64,000 bases of DNA from Xestospongia bergquistia (lineage: Eukaryota > Porifera > Demospongiae > Haplosclerida > Petrosiidae): assembly GCA_963965975.1 (NCBI GenBank), contig OZ014420.1, positions 418,501 to 482,500 of the forward strand. The letters are read 5' to 3'. Of the stretch, positions 46,522 to 58,710 are shown in pieces. Position numbers and translations under genes: made by a program. The notes under the pieces were generated by a model, which saw nothing but the letters and a program-made list of their open reading frames with translations, was not told where the DNA came from and ran no database searches. How positions within the stretch are numbered: the first letter of the stretch is position 1; each line of letters opens with the position of its first letter.

Positions 46522-47298
46522 ATGAATACAATAAGATATCAGCCGTTTAATGGGTATACTGCCTGGTTTTCCAGTAGTGTGCATCCAGACTATGTCAAAC
46601 AATGGGGTATCTTATCAACATTAATTTTATTCATATAATATTTTAGTTCTAAACTATTTCAATAGATTGTTTTGGTGGGAAATATGCATCAAAAGATGTT
46701 GCAGATTTTCTGTTCAGTGAGAGTGCGTTTGAAGAGGAGACCAGTCAAGTATATGATAGTCAACATGGGACAAGTATCTTCAGGCCCAGCTGGCTAACAG
46801 AAGTGATCCAGTCTCAGAAACAAATAACTGACATTTCAATTGGTCCGCATTTATTGATACCCCATTACTCCACTCCAGCCTCTGCTAATCAAATAAACGA
46901 CACTTTTAAGACTCCTCTTCAGGAACCTCGTCAAATGGTCCCGCCTCCTATGAAAACCCTTGAGAACTCTGTCACATTGAAACATCTCTGTTCAACAGGA
47001 ACAGAAAACAGATCTAAAAATCAGTTTAGAACTACAAGTTCTCACTCTAAACCAGACAATATGGGACGAGCTAGATCAAAGAGGAGCAATTTGAAACTGT
47101 TTTGCAAGACAGAGATGAAAGGTAACTAGAAAATATATAAATGTTTCTTTAAAACAAACATTACGTACTATCATTTCTTTTGACACCCATGTTCCCTTAG
47201 ATGCTATACACATTGACAAACTGCAGGAACAAAGTCCTTGTATCAGGTTTCAAAATATTAAAGATGTCCCAAATATTGTCATTATTTTAAAACAATAA
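46522..47298 (+). CDS. Unrecognised 212-aa protein
   Basis: Three exons (46522-46606, 46666-47121, 47201-47298) with good GT-AG borders and consistent phase encode 212 aa. It starts MNTIRYQPFNGYTAWFSSSV, passes the first junction as VKQWDCFGGKYASKDVADFL, and has SIFRPSWLTEVIQSQKQ, then a Ser/Asn/Pro-rich, probably disordered middle with basic patches (GRARSKRSNLKLF). It ends IRFQNIKDVPNIVIILKQ. No signal peptide, membrane segment or known motif was seen. The N-terminal 90 residues look ordered and could be a small domain. It shares a divergent promoter with MBD2/3. The in-phase exons support a real gene; function unknown. Confidence 0.6.
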
Positions 47299-47495
47299 TG
47301 AACTAACTCTATATAGTCATATCATTGGCTCATTGCTACATCAGTTATATCATTTAACCAATTCGTATAATGATCATTAACGACAGTTTGTCAATTTATT
47401 GAACAAAACATTGAGTATTGTATAAAAAGAGATCATTACACACAAAATGTCAAAATATATATAATATATACAATATACCCTCACAAATGTAGACA

Positions 47496-49236
47496 CTATT
47501 GTTCTATTGGAGGTAAAGCACTTTCCAGTAAAGTTGTATTCTCATCAAAATATGGATATGCTTCAAACTCACATGCTTTTTCACCATTTGACAAATAATG
47601 GAGCATTTTGAAACAAGTGTTACAAAAAAATGCTGGCGTTTCATTGGCTAGGCTATCATTAAGTGTTGTCCATCTAAAAGTGACATATATAAACAAAATG
47701 GCCACTTATATCTTACACAGCAGTGAATTCTTCACAGACACAACATCTCTTCCTATAATCTTTCCAGTAATGAGTTAGTAATGGATAACAATCTTTTCTT
47801 TGAATATCAACAGAGCTAAAGAGCCTTAAAAAGGATAGATAAAAACGAAAATGGATTATCAAAAGCTTAATATGTTAATCCTAAATACCTAAGGTCAGTA
47901 AATATTATAGCATGTTCACAGTTGCCATGGTGACAAAAGAGATAAGGGTAACCAAGACGAAGGGAAAGATCTTCAAATCGTGTATTGACCATATCACCAG
48001 TAGTAAATGTATCAAGACGAGATGACTTGTTAAGTCTAGTTGGATCATCTGCCCACTTGATAATTATACTAAATAAGAGGAGAGTCCTCAGTGTTAGATT
48101 AATAGGTGTGGCTTTATTTAACCTGCTATAATCCTCAGATTCAGGATATCGTAAGTCATTGTAGAAAGTATTGTTGATAAAGAAAAAGGCAGATTTAGAA
48201 GGAGTAGGGGGCATCTAAGTATGTAATTATAATAATGGAATTGGAATAAATTAGTTAGGACATACAGGTATTGCTTTGCGATCAAACCGGTCTGGATTAC
48301 GACTAAAATCTACTTCAATCGCGTAATCTCTTGGACAATAGAGTTTATCTCGAAACTCAACTAACGTCTGTGAACTGAGTATTAAATATTGAGAATAAGG
48401 TAACCTCTTTAAAAGACAAAAAAAAGATTAATAATTTCCAATCATTTTATTCTTACTTTAATAGGATGATAGACAAGAACAGAAAGGACTACTTCAGGAC
48501 AAACAACGAGAGATGTAAGGGAAAATGGTAGAGACCTTGGTATGCTTGTAGGAGCAGGTTGAAGCAAATGTCTTGTTGATGAAAAATTATCAACTTTAAC
48601 CAAATTACTGTAAAAAGGTGGTGATAACAAAGGAGGTGTGGTTAGAGTACTGACTCTATACAATCAACACCAGTATTGGTTGGAAGCTCCTTGCGTCTCA
48701 AGTGTTGAATAACAGCTAGACCACCTGTGGGCTGGTAAAAAGTAGTACAATACATGTAATACATGTACATTAGGGGTCTATTCCAACTAAAATGTTTGGG
48801 GTTCAAAGTAATGTTCTGCATTTTCTAGTGGACTTTAGATTTAGAATTAAGTGAAATGAACTTACCAATAAATCTTGAACACTGTGTGTGTAACATAGAG
48901 AGATAAGGTGTTATAGCCATTTTTCACATTGGTCAATACCTGCATTTATCAGCACACATCTTGATGACATCATCAGTCACACACATGACCCGTTGAATAT
49001 CCGCTTGCCCTGCCCCGCCTAGTCCCTCCTGAATCTGCATGCTGTGAACTTGTCTCATCTACGTGACATGATTACATTACATTAATGTGACCAAATGAAC
49101 AAACCTGTTCTTTAAATTCATGTATTGAAATGAGTTCAGATAGTTCAGAACTGACTGTCTCGTGATCTTTGACATAGCTCCTCCAGCCTCTCTCACTCTC
49201 TCCCTCACCCTCCCTTGATTCACCTCTCTCAGCCAT
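47496..49236 (-). CDS. SNAPC3: snRNA-activating protein complex subunit 3
   Basis: About seven exons on the minus strand. The N-terminus [20 protein letters not shown] is charged; then [112 protein letters not shown] and a last [11 protein letters not shown]. These match the conserved zinc-binding C-terminal half of SNAPC3 (FFINGVFYNDMRYP, GFPYLYCHQGDCEHVI, FFCDVCFRMLHYDSEG). SNAPc binds the proximal sequence element of snRNA genes for Pol II and Pol III. The Cys and His ligands appear intact. The start ATG at 49236 is 39 bp from the divergent EIF3J ATG. Confidence 0.93.
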
Positions 49237-49275
49237 GTGACAACACGAGCTGTGACGTCATAAATATACTTAAAA
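49237..49275. promoter_or_regulatory. 39-bp divergent promoter SNAPC3 / EIF3J with a consensus CRE
   Basis: The whole space between the two ATGs. TGACGTCA (perfect CREB/ATF palindrome) sits at 49253-49260, nearly at the centre. 5' UTRs must be very short, or transcription starts inside the opposing gene. Confidence 0.75.
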
Positions 49276-51125
49276 ATGGCTGGCGAAGAAGAACTAGACG
49301 ATTGGGGTAAGTTATAGGGTTTAAATCTGGTTTATTAACGAGGTCTATTTAAAGATAATGCAATAATCCATTCTCTTTATGTGTGTGGTGCGTGTGATTT
49401 GAATATCATTGTTATATCTAAGTTACTTAGTACACACCCCAAAGAAATTAACAATAAATGTAATAATTGTATTGAATTTTGATATAATCTTTTTAGATGT
49501 TGATGATAATTTTGATCCCGATGCCGGGTTTGCTAAGATACCTACTGACGACAGATGGGAGGGAGAAGATGAAGAATTAAAAGAAGTAATGACGTCATGT
49601 GATGTAATAAATATATTTTGTTCTTAGAAATTAAAAATAGAGGAGGAAAAGGAAAAAATGAAAACGGCTGCACAGACTGGTATATAATATAACTTTATAA
49701 TATTTCAATTTAATGATTTAATGTTATAGAGGTAAGAAAAACAAAGGTAGAGAGAATTGAAGAGAAAAAAGCTCAAAGACGGACAGAAGAATTAAAAAAG
49801 GTTACACAGAAAGAAAAAGTAAGACTATTCATGTGACAATCATGTGATGTCACATGATACATAGGAATTGAGTCCAGAAGAACAAGCAGCAGAGAAACAA
49901 AGATTACAGCAGATCCAAAAAGATGCTGATCTTGAAGTAGCGAAGGCACTGTTTGGAGGTAGCCATAAATGTCAACTTTATATCAATTTTCTCTTGTCAT
50001 CCGTCCATTTAGTGACAACAGGCTCTACTAGCATAGATGAAATGAATCCTAAGACACCTGAAGAGTTTGAACAATTACTAGAAGCATTAAAAAATAAATT
50101 TCATCGTTTAGAAGTAAGAAGTTGTCTGCCATTATCATATTTCAATGTCATCATTTTTAGGCATCTCCACATTATATTAATTTTATTGATAACTTAATAC
50201 GTACAGCATGTGCTGGATGTAAGCCACACCCTCAGTCACACCCATCCCCATTATCATTTTCTATTTTAGTGGATCCTGAAGATTTGAGAAAAATTGGTAG
50301 CATACTTCAACATATGGCGTCTGAAAAACAAAAGACTGTCAAGGTATGTCCATTATATAAAGATGTGTGTCCATTCTGTGAAAAAATAATGCCCATTATA
50401 TAAAGATGCGTGTCCATTGTGTGAGAAATAATGTCCATTATATAAAGATGCGTGTCCATTGTGTGAGAAATAATGTCCATTATATAAAGATGCGTGTCCA
50501 TTGTGTGAGAAATAATGTCCATTATATAAAGATGTGTATCCATTGTGTGACAAAATAATGTCCATTATATAAAGATGTGTGTCCATTGTGTGACAAAATA
50601 ATGTCCATTATATAAAGATGTGTGTCCATTGTGTGGCAAAATTATGTCCATTATATAAAGATGCGTATCTATTGTGTGAGAAAATATGTCATGTTCATAG
50701 AAAGTTGGGACTTATTTGTAACTAGTATTTGTGAGTGAACTACAATGAAGTGTGCTACAATTAAGTTATCAAAGTATTCCTGAGAGATCAAATGATAGAA
50801 ATATGTGAAACATTATTGAGTGATATATCCCATATCTGTTAGTGCATACAAAGACAATTGATACATTATATAGTCTTAGGTGTGTATTTTAAGATGTATA
50901 TGGTATTGAGGAAACACTGTATATGTCCATTGTGTAGAGAATATGTCCATAGTGTGAGACCATAGATCCATTTTGTTTTCTTAGGGTGCCAAAACTAAGA
51001 AGAAAGGTAAAGCTACGTTAGGTTCTGTTGGTAAAGCTGCCAAGAGAGTTGATATTCAAGCTGATGCTTTCGGTGATCTTGATATTGGAATAGAAGGAGA
51101 TTACCAATATGACGACTTTATGTGA
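49276..51125 (+). CDS. EIF3J: Eukaryotic translation initiation factor 3 subunit J
   Basis: About eight exons. MAGEEELDDWDVDDNFDPDA with an acidic N-terminus, TDDRWEGEDEELK, a Lys/Glu-rich helical middle (KVERIEEKKAQRRTEELKKV), LSPEEQAAEKQRLQQIQKDA, DLEVAKALFG, MNPKTPEEFEQLLEALKNKF, HYINFIDNLIRTACAGLDPE, a Lys-rich KGAKTKKKGKATLG, and the acidic Tyr-ending tail GDYQYDDFM. This is eIF3j along its whole length: it binds the 40S decoding centre and helps eIF3 and mRNA loading. Complete. The intron at about 50345-50985 holds a minisatellite. Confidence 0.95.
50345..50697. repeat. 42-44 bp minisatellite, about 8 copies, in an EIF3J intron
   Basis: Unit TGTCCATTATATAAAGATG + TGTGTCCATTGTGTGAGAAATAA, repeated from 50347 to about 50690. 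It produces spurious minus-strand MDTHLYIMDII frames. Confidence 0.95.
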
Positions 51126-51320
51126 CAGCTGTAATTAATTTGTTTACATCTTTTCCATGTTGTCAAAATCTGAACTATTTATAATATTTGGAAAAATTTT
51201 GAACTAAAATTTAGTTCATCTTTAAAATTTAGTAATGCACTTTGAAAATGTAAATATAAATTTATCCTGAAATAAGTTTATGGTCTTTAGAAATATGATT
51301 TGGTAAAAATGTGGGTGTGG
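51126..51320. other. Convergent gap EIF3J / PTPRN-like
   Basis: 195 bp between two stop codons, AT-rich; both 3' UTRs lie here. No other feature seen. Confidence 0.6.
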
Positions 51321-54300
51321 TCAGTAAGAGGAGCGTCTTTGTGCTGCATCTAGCATTCCTTGTGTCTCTTCCACCAATGCAAGGAGAGCAAATTCAAATT
51401 GAGCCTATACAGGAAATGGATACATAATTAGCAAAAATGGACGTATAGTTGACAACAATGGATACATGATATAACAAATGGATACATAATTAAACAACAG
51501 GATATTACATAATATAATTTGGCATAAAATTAAATGACATGTACATGTACATATACATGTATAATGTATAACATGTAATCTTATGATGTAGTACATATAG
51601 ATTACATGTATATGTACATGTATATCAAAACATGTAATCTTATGATGTAATGTAGTACATAAAGATTGCGTTACCAAACACTATACTATAGTGTCACAGA
51701 TCATTTACAATCAACTGATTATCTTTAGTCAAAACACAGCTATTTAATATTAGCATAATTATATCTATAAACCTACCTTTGTTTTGACCATCTGAGGTCT
51801 TTGGTCTCGTAAATGTTCCACAGTAGCTGCCAAATTGATCTCCTTAGCGCCTGGACCAAAGGATAGAGCTAATGATATTGCTAATACCTGTTAATAGCGT
51901 TCTATTGTTTTGTGCATAAACAATATTAAATAAACAGGATAGGGTCTAATAGTTTTAAAAGTGTCAGTCTGACTGTTACCACTTAGCGCCTAGACAATTA
52001 AAGGTGCTAGTTACCACAATTACCTGAACTGATCCTGCTAAGGGTCATGTCAATAAGACAATATGTTCCAGTACGTCCAACACCCTCACTGAGAATAAAA
52101 GAAAGAGAACAGTTCCTCTTAATAAGATATTTACCAGTAGTATAACTAATGACTAACTTTAACAAAATTATACTTGATATTCATACAAAATTTTATTATT
52201 TGAGCTTACCTACAATGAATCAATAAGGAAGTGTCAGATTGAGTGTGAGCTGAATTCACTTTCCTAATGGACAGAAATAAAATAAGGACTTGAGAGATGA
52301 TGTCATAATGATATCATATCAAAAGTATTCATGACCCTTTAACCTCCAAGTCAATGATATAATGAAACCATCTATGTTCATCACAAACCACAAACTTTGC
52401 TTCCTAGAAACCTTATCTAAATAAAGTTGTGACAAACAGTTATTACATCTACAAACTTTCACACAAGCCTCTTGTTCTAATTTAGTAAAATACACAAACA
52501 CATTTACTATAAACCTTCTAAATTCCAAAAGAGGTGTGGGAGTGGGTGGAGCCATGGATGATGACCAGGTTAAGAAATGAAACTGAGTGACAGTTCGAGA
52601 ACTTTGTTGCTATGGAAACAAGAAGTTGGCATTATTAAAATTTCTAATAAAGTGTAACAATAATAATTTATAATTACTATTAATAATATAATAATAACAG
52701 TACTAACGATGTGTGAGGTCATGTTATTAAATATTAGCTGTGAGTAATCAGTGATATGGCAACAAAAGAAACCTTCTTAAGCCAAGCCAAATTGACCACA
52801 CACACACATGAGGTAAATAATACATAATAGACACCACTATATGATTTAAGTAGATATGGTAAAAGTACCTTTAAATTGAGTATATAAAAACTTCTAACAA
52901 TACAATCACCAGTATGGTGATGTTCAGACACCAAACGAACCTATACAACAGTTAATAAAATGAATCTCATTATACAATGACTAATGTCAACTTCACAGCT
53001 GAAAGTGTTAACAGCTAAAAATAACTGTCACATTAAGAAACTCACTGTTACCATGACAACATGTATATCTAATTTATTGTATAATTAATCTATCACCTGT
53101 GCTGTATAATGGGGGTTATTACAAGTATCTACCACATCAAAACAATGGGTGTGTGTAAAGGACAGGTGCAGTCTACTGAACTAATTAAATTGAACAAACC
53201 CAGATGCAAGAAAACTAACCTCAAAATGGTGGTATGTACTAACACCATTACTAGGCCAATACTGACATGATTGACTCTTGAGTGAGTGAGTGTGTGTGTG
53301 TGTGTGTGATAGAGAGAGCAAAAAGTTGATGCTGTAGTTTTGTATGCATACTTACCAGTCCTATGTCACTGAGTGGTGTTAGCATTACAATGATTGTCAC
53401 AGACTGTTCCCATACCAGCTATAATATAAACAGGATAAACTCAAATGATGAGAATATACAAACTATGAAAGCCACATCATTAAGTTCATAACACAAAGTG
53501 GTTTTTGTCTTTAATGTAATGGTCAATCATATATTTTATCTGCCTATATCTCATCTCTTCCTTCCTCCATCTTTTCATACTACAACCATTTATCCATACA
53601 AGAGACATGTTGGTAAAAACCAATGACTTCATTTCAGCTCTAACACATACCCAATAATAACCATTAAAGGATTATTTTAAAATCATGTGTATCCTTTATA
53701 TTCAACCTAACCATGTGAACTGTCATCATAACTTGGCTACACTGATACACAAAACAGGATACAACTTATAAAGACAAGACAGAGAGTATATGTAGGCATT
53801 CAATGGGTTGTCAGGAAGACAAGACAGAACCATTAATCCCCTCTTCAGGAAGCCATAGCACAAACTAACCTCTATTCTTTAGTAATTAAAATCACTTTAA
53901 AAGACAAAACAAGCTGAGATACAAATTACCTAGCATTTGGCAATGTCAATTATCAGTACATTTGATAATGCATTAGTCTCATTATAGCCTCATGTAAACT
54001 AAGTCTCAAATTTCATGTTACAAAGGAGTAGCCACTTTACATGCAGCTATATACTAAGATAAGGTGTGGTTGTCATGGTAATAGGATACCTGCCAAAAGT
54101 CACTGATAGTATGTTGCATTGGTCCCTGTGTTACAATGTACTTAGGATGGTTAGGATCTACATCAACCTAAATAAAAAGATATCTAAATATGAGGACTGA
54201 CAAAGTAATATTGAAATAATAATAGCAAATATAGGGTATTACAAGCATATATTGGACTCACAATATAGCTAGCATTAATATAGTCTGAATTGGACGCATT

Positions 54301-55899
54301 TGTCTCGACAGACAACTTGACACGATTATGATCATCTGAACAGATAACAATAAAATTTTTTACTTATAAAACACTCAATTCTTCTCACAAGGTAGTATAT
54401 CGGGATATCGATTCTTATGCTTGTTGCCTAACAACAAGCCAGCCAAGGTGTTCACCCCTTCAGGCAAATAGGTCTGTAATTGCTAGGATATATGAAAATA
54501 GAATATTAAGATGACATCCCACAATCTTTCAGTATAATTACATCATCATGACATCATGTAAATTATCAAGTAACCTCAAACCATTACAAAAAGAAAAAAG
54601 GGAGAGGAGAAGCCACTTTCAGTAGACTTCCAACCTAACCCTGGTGCCACAAGGTCTGGGCCACAACATTAACATAATCCTTAGACTTTTCAATATAGCA
54701 TTTCCTTGTTGCACTCTTAACCAGTATACCAACATACCTCCCACTCTATGTCAAGTCTGCTTTTGTCTCTTAAATTATCTTCAATGTAGGCCTAAAGTGA
54801 AGGAAACCTTCATATATATGCTTAGGACAGTGAAGCAGTTTAAAAGTGGTTTTTAGTAAATAGTACAGATAAGATAGAAAATGGATGGTTGGATGAATAA
54901 ACAAAAAAATTACAAATACAGCAATGATGAGTTATAGAAGAATATATGGTATTTGTCTATCTATCTTCGTATCCATTCATCCTTCTGTCTGTCCATCATC
55001 TACTCCATCCATCCATCTGTTGTATCAATCCATCCATCAAGTGTAGCAGCTGTATATAGACATTATAAAGAGAATGCTTGTTAATTCAATCAGTTGTGTA
55101 TACAAGACTCATTCCAATGTTAGTGTTACACAAACAATAGCAGGAAGAAATCTACATGGAACAAGTCTAATTAAACCATATAGAGATTATATTATCACAT
55201 TGCTTTATACAAATAACTATAAACCCAATATTATTACCAGCAACAAGTGTCCTGCATTAATGTCTATATTAGGATTTATAGGAATACTGCCCCTGGAGGG
55301 AGAGAGAGAGAGTATCAAAGCAATCTTTCTTCTATATACCATTGTCGTTTGGGTGATGTACGTTGGGATATATGGGTGGAGTGTTGTTGGACACGATGTC
55401 TGTCAGAAAACAATAACCGACGCCCACTCTTTTTATTAACTTTTTTACGTTCATCTTCATCATCCTATACAAACAAGTCCGATATATTCAGTTCATTTAT
55501 TTACCCAACTATCTGTCCATTCTACATAACTATGTATCCATTTGTTATCTTATGACTTACGGAATGTAATGATGAATATCGTACAGTTTTCGTGGGTACG
55601 TCCATTTTAGGTCGAACACTAAACTCATATGATATTAACAAAATAAGTGGGCAACGTACTTACCACCAACACCACACTAATACAATCACTATTAACAATA
55701 TAATTAAAAGAAAAATGGCTGCCAGGCAGACAGCTAGGTAAGTCATTGAAGACAACATGACATATAGCATTCCCATAGTAGTAGTCTGTGAAAGAGTAGA
55801 TAGGCCAGACATTGTATTATTAAATTTTCTTACGTGGTGTGTAGAATTGATAGGAACACCAACAGTCGACTCTCCATTGTTTATAATAGAGACTACCAT
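51321..55899 (-). CDS. PTPRN: PTPRN/IA-2-like receptor-type pseudophosphatase
   Basis: About 13 exons on the minus strand. First seen exon: a short ectodomain ([15 protein letters not shown]), then a membrane segment ([20 protein letters not shown], about 55680-55740). Cytoplasmic linker, then the PTP domain: [158 protein letters not shown] and [13 protein letters not shown]. This follows IA-2 block for block. The WPD-loop Asp is absent (LTWSSS) and the signature is [10 protein letters not shown] with Glu where active PTPs have Ala (IA-2 has Asp), so it is predicted inactive. IA-2 sits in dense-core vesicles. The long vertebrate luminal RESP18-type region is not seen; upstream exons may be missing. 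Confidence 0.85.
51535..51660. repeat. ACATGTACATGTAT palindromic repeat in a PTPRN intron
   Basis: Copies of ACATGTACATATACATGTA and GTATATGTACATGTATA, plus a duplicated ACATGTAATCTTATGATGTA. Same motif family as the tract at 7966-8122. Confidence 0.8.
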
Positions 55900-56340
55900 T
55901 ATCAGATTATCAGACTGAATGTTCAATATTTCAAGATTTCGTTCAATTCAAACAAATTACGATACGGTATCTAAACCAATATAATATAGTTTATAATCAA
56001 CTTTGAAGTTTATAAATTTTATTCTATAATTTCCATATTTTACAATTAATAATCATAAAACCCTACGTCTAAAATAATTGATAATATGACAAGGATATAA
56101 ATTATATACAATATATATCATAAATGTTATAATAATAATAATAATAATATAATTGGGGATTGAAACGAACAGATCACCTGAAATATACAAAGATTGCTTT
56201 AAAGGAAAAAAAACAAACAAACAATATATATACAAGCAAAAAAGTGAAAATGTAAGATCAAACAAAGAAATCTATGATGCTGGATGATAAAGCAGATATT
56301 GAATAAATTTCAGAACATACAGAATATACAAAATTAATAT

Positions 56341-56371
<31 letters not shown>

Positions 56372-56793
56372 GTAATAATAGCGAACTTAACTTTTGATGA
56401 ATAGTCCTTGTTCTCTTTATAATATAATAATATAAAATTTTTTAAATGAAACAAACTAAGTGTGAGGGAAAATTTAAGCCTCTCTATTTTAATTGGGTAT
56501 GAATGAAGAGAATATATATATATCATGTATTACAATTTTGTCCATTTTTAAATAAAAGGAAAGCTTAACCTCTCTTAATTTTTTTCAACTTTTTTCAGCA
56601 ATTTTTGGGTCTAGCTTATTATACATTATTGCATAAAATGTTAAAGAAAGTGGAAAATATTTTTGAGTGAAAAAAGACTTACGACCTTAGGGGATATAGA
56701 AAAGAAATGTTGGAAAGAAAACCCTATTATATATTGCAAGGAGGAGATGAGTGAAGTTGGTTGAGGGAGGCAGTGAGCTACCTGATGAAACTT
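55900..56793. other. Very AT-rich interval: PTPRN upstream region and MEX3 3' UTR
   Basis: Includes two (ATA)n tracts (about 56131-56150 and 56341-56372) and polyA/T-rich sequence. The minus-strand frames at 56053-56265 and 56272-56526 are Ile/Leu/Tyr-rich products of these repeats, not genes. Any missing 5' exons of the PTPRN-like gene would have to lie here or be absent. Confidence 0.55.
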
Positions 56794-58280
56794 TTAATGA
56801 GAATAGAGTCGTAACATTGAAGTGACTTGAGTGTTGCAGACTGGACACACCCCTGTGATGGAAGCAGCATTTTGAGCACAAGATGAACAGAAGAGGCTAT
56901 GTCCACATGGAACAAGTGCTGCAACCACATCTTTCTCCCTACAGACTCCACAGAGACGTAATGGTAGTTTGGGAGGGGGTTTTGGAGAACTAACGGCCAT
57001 TCCATCAGACGAGTTAGATCCACATGAATAAGTTGGGCTTGGAGGATCTTGCTTCAGGCTCTCTCTCATGGCTCCAAAATCAAACATCTTTGAATGACAG
57101 ACAGGAGCAGAGAGGGGCGGAGTTCCAAAGGAAAAGGAGTTTTCAGTTGCGTTAAAGGAGTTGCTTTGACTAAATCCTCTGGAACCTCCAAAAATGGCAC
57201 TAGAGAGGGGAGAACGTGTAGCAGGTTCAGCCCATGGTGAAGATGGACAATTTGAGAATCCATCCAATACCTCGACGCCATAAACAGGAGTGATAGCAGG
57301 TGGACTAGCTGACGAACGAGGGCTGAACTGCTGCATGAGTTTGCTGCTACCATCAGAAGGTTTACGTCCGAGGGAAGAAGGTGGAGTAAACACAGTTTCC
57401 AAAGATGGCGACATGACTGAAGAGCTGTAGTCAGAATCATTGTCAGAATCATGACAGCCTCCAGTTCTCATAGCAATGTAGCTCTCAATTTCTTTCTTTG
57501 CCCTCTCAACATCCTCAGCTTTGCCAGAGACTTCAAAACAAGGCTCTTTATCTCTGGATGGAGTAACAATATGTGTGTTGGTAATTTGCTGGATTCTTTT
57601 AATGGTAGCTCCTTTGGGTCCCACAACCAAACCAACGACTCTATAGGGAACTTTAACGAAGGCAGAAACTTTGTCAAGGTCTGGGGAGTTGGAAGTTGGA
57701 GATTGACGAGGTCCAGTATTGTTCTTAGATGCTCTGATCTGCGTGAAATGTTCCGCTGCAGCTAGTACCTCTCGTTTAGCGGAGGAGACGTCCTCTGGCC
57801 GACCAGTAATGACGAAAACTGGATCTTCGCCACGGACGGGCGTCTTTATGTAAGTGTTGGTTTTAGCTCTAAGCGCTTTGATTTTACATCCTACAGAAAA
57901 GAGAAAGAGTAAATTCATAAGTTAGAATTTATACATGACTATCTCCCTAGAGAATCTATGTATATAGGCACAGTTATTCTATCACAATGTTTAATTCAGC
58001 ACTACTTTACGACACTATGATCTATTGATCACTACTGTCACAAACCTTGTCTTCCAACGATCTCTGCGACATGTTCAGAGCTGGGCACAGCAACACACTG
58101 GGTGACGTTCAGAGAGCGAGGAGTTCGAGGCAATCCAGGAGACTCGTCGCCATACATGCCAACATACGCCTGATCATCGACCACAGTCGAATTGCTTAGG
58201 TTCAGCATAGACAACTCTAATGCAGTCTGAAGAGCTTGGTTGTTCTCCATGATAGGTCGAGTAGCCACTTCAGTCGTCAT
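56794..58280 (-). CDS. MEX3: MEX3-type RNA-binding E3 ligase (two KH domains, C-terminal RING)
   Basis: Two coding exons, joined at ...[10 protein letters not shown] / [20 protein letters not shown] (exon borders near 58043 and 57894). KH1: [18 protein letters not shown] (GRQG loop). KH2: [20 protein letters not shown] (GPKG loop), then [20 protein letters not shown]. After a Ser/Pro-rich linker ([33 protein letters not shown]), a C3HC4 RING ends the protein: [40 protein letters not shown]. The layout equals MEX3A-D, which bind 3' UTRs and regulate translation and decay. About 450 aa, intact. A 5' UTR exon may lie near 58460-58560, since AG and donor-like signals flank it. Confidence 0.95.
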
Positions 58281-58702
58281 TTTTCATAGATCTGTAAGAG
58301 AAAGACAAAACGATCGAATAACTACAGTAGACTGAGTTGCAGTTTAGAGCAGCGACTGATTTCATCCAGTAATTAATATAAAGGTTATAGTGATTCGTTG
58401 ATGACCAGTGACAATATCATGAACACTAGAGAAAGATGAAACGAGACGGTAGCTAACTCACCAAAAGAAATGCCAGAAAGTTTCTGCAGATAATGACAAC
58501 GAGTCCACACACGCACAAAGTCAGACACTTCACAGCAATGAACAGCAAAGCCACTCAACTTGCGATGTTATTTTTTTGATAAATCACTCCACGAGTACTC
58601 TTATATTAACATTTTAGTGCAGTAGCCACACCTCCCTGGCGCCACAAATGCACATTGGTTTTTTAGACAATAAAAATGAATGTACCAGAACAATCAATGT
58701 AC

Positions 58703-58708
58703 TTTATT
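58703..58708 (-). terminator. AATAAA poly(A) signal of COG1
   Basis: AATAAA on the minus strand (TTTATT on plus) lies 3 bases past the putative COG1 stop codon at 58711-58713. Confidence 0.55.
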
Positions 58709-58710
58709 GA

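Noticed and set aside
50307..50586. Minus-strand frames with repeated MDTHLYIMDII
   Set aside because: Product of the EIF3J intron minisatellite.
53688..53698. GTATCCTTTA, a U12 donor-like sequence
   Set aside because: It lies on the plus strand inside an intron of a minus-strand gene and is not at any exon border.
56053..56526. Minus-strand Ile/Tyr-rich frames
   Set aside because: Arise from ATA and TA repeats in the MEX3 3' region; no domain or splice support.
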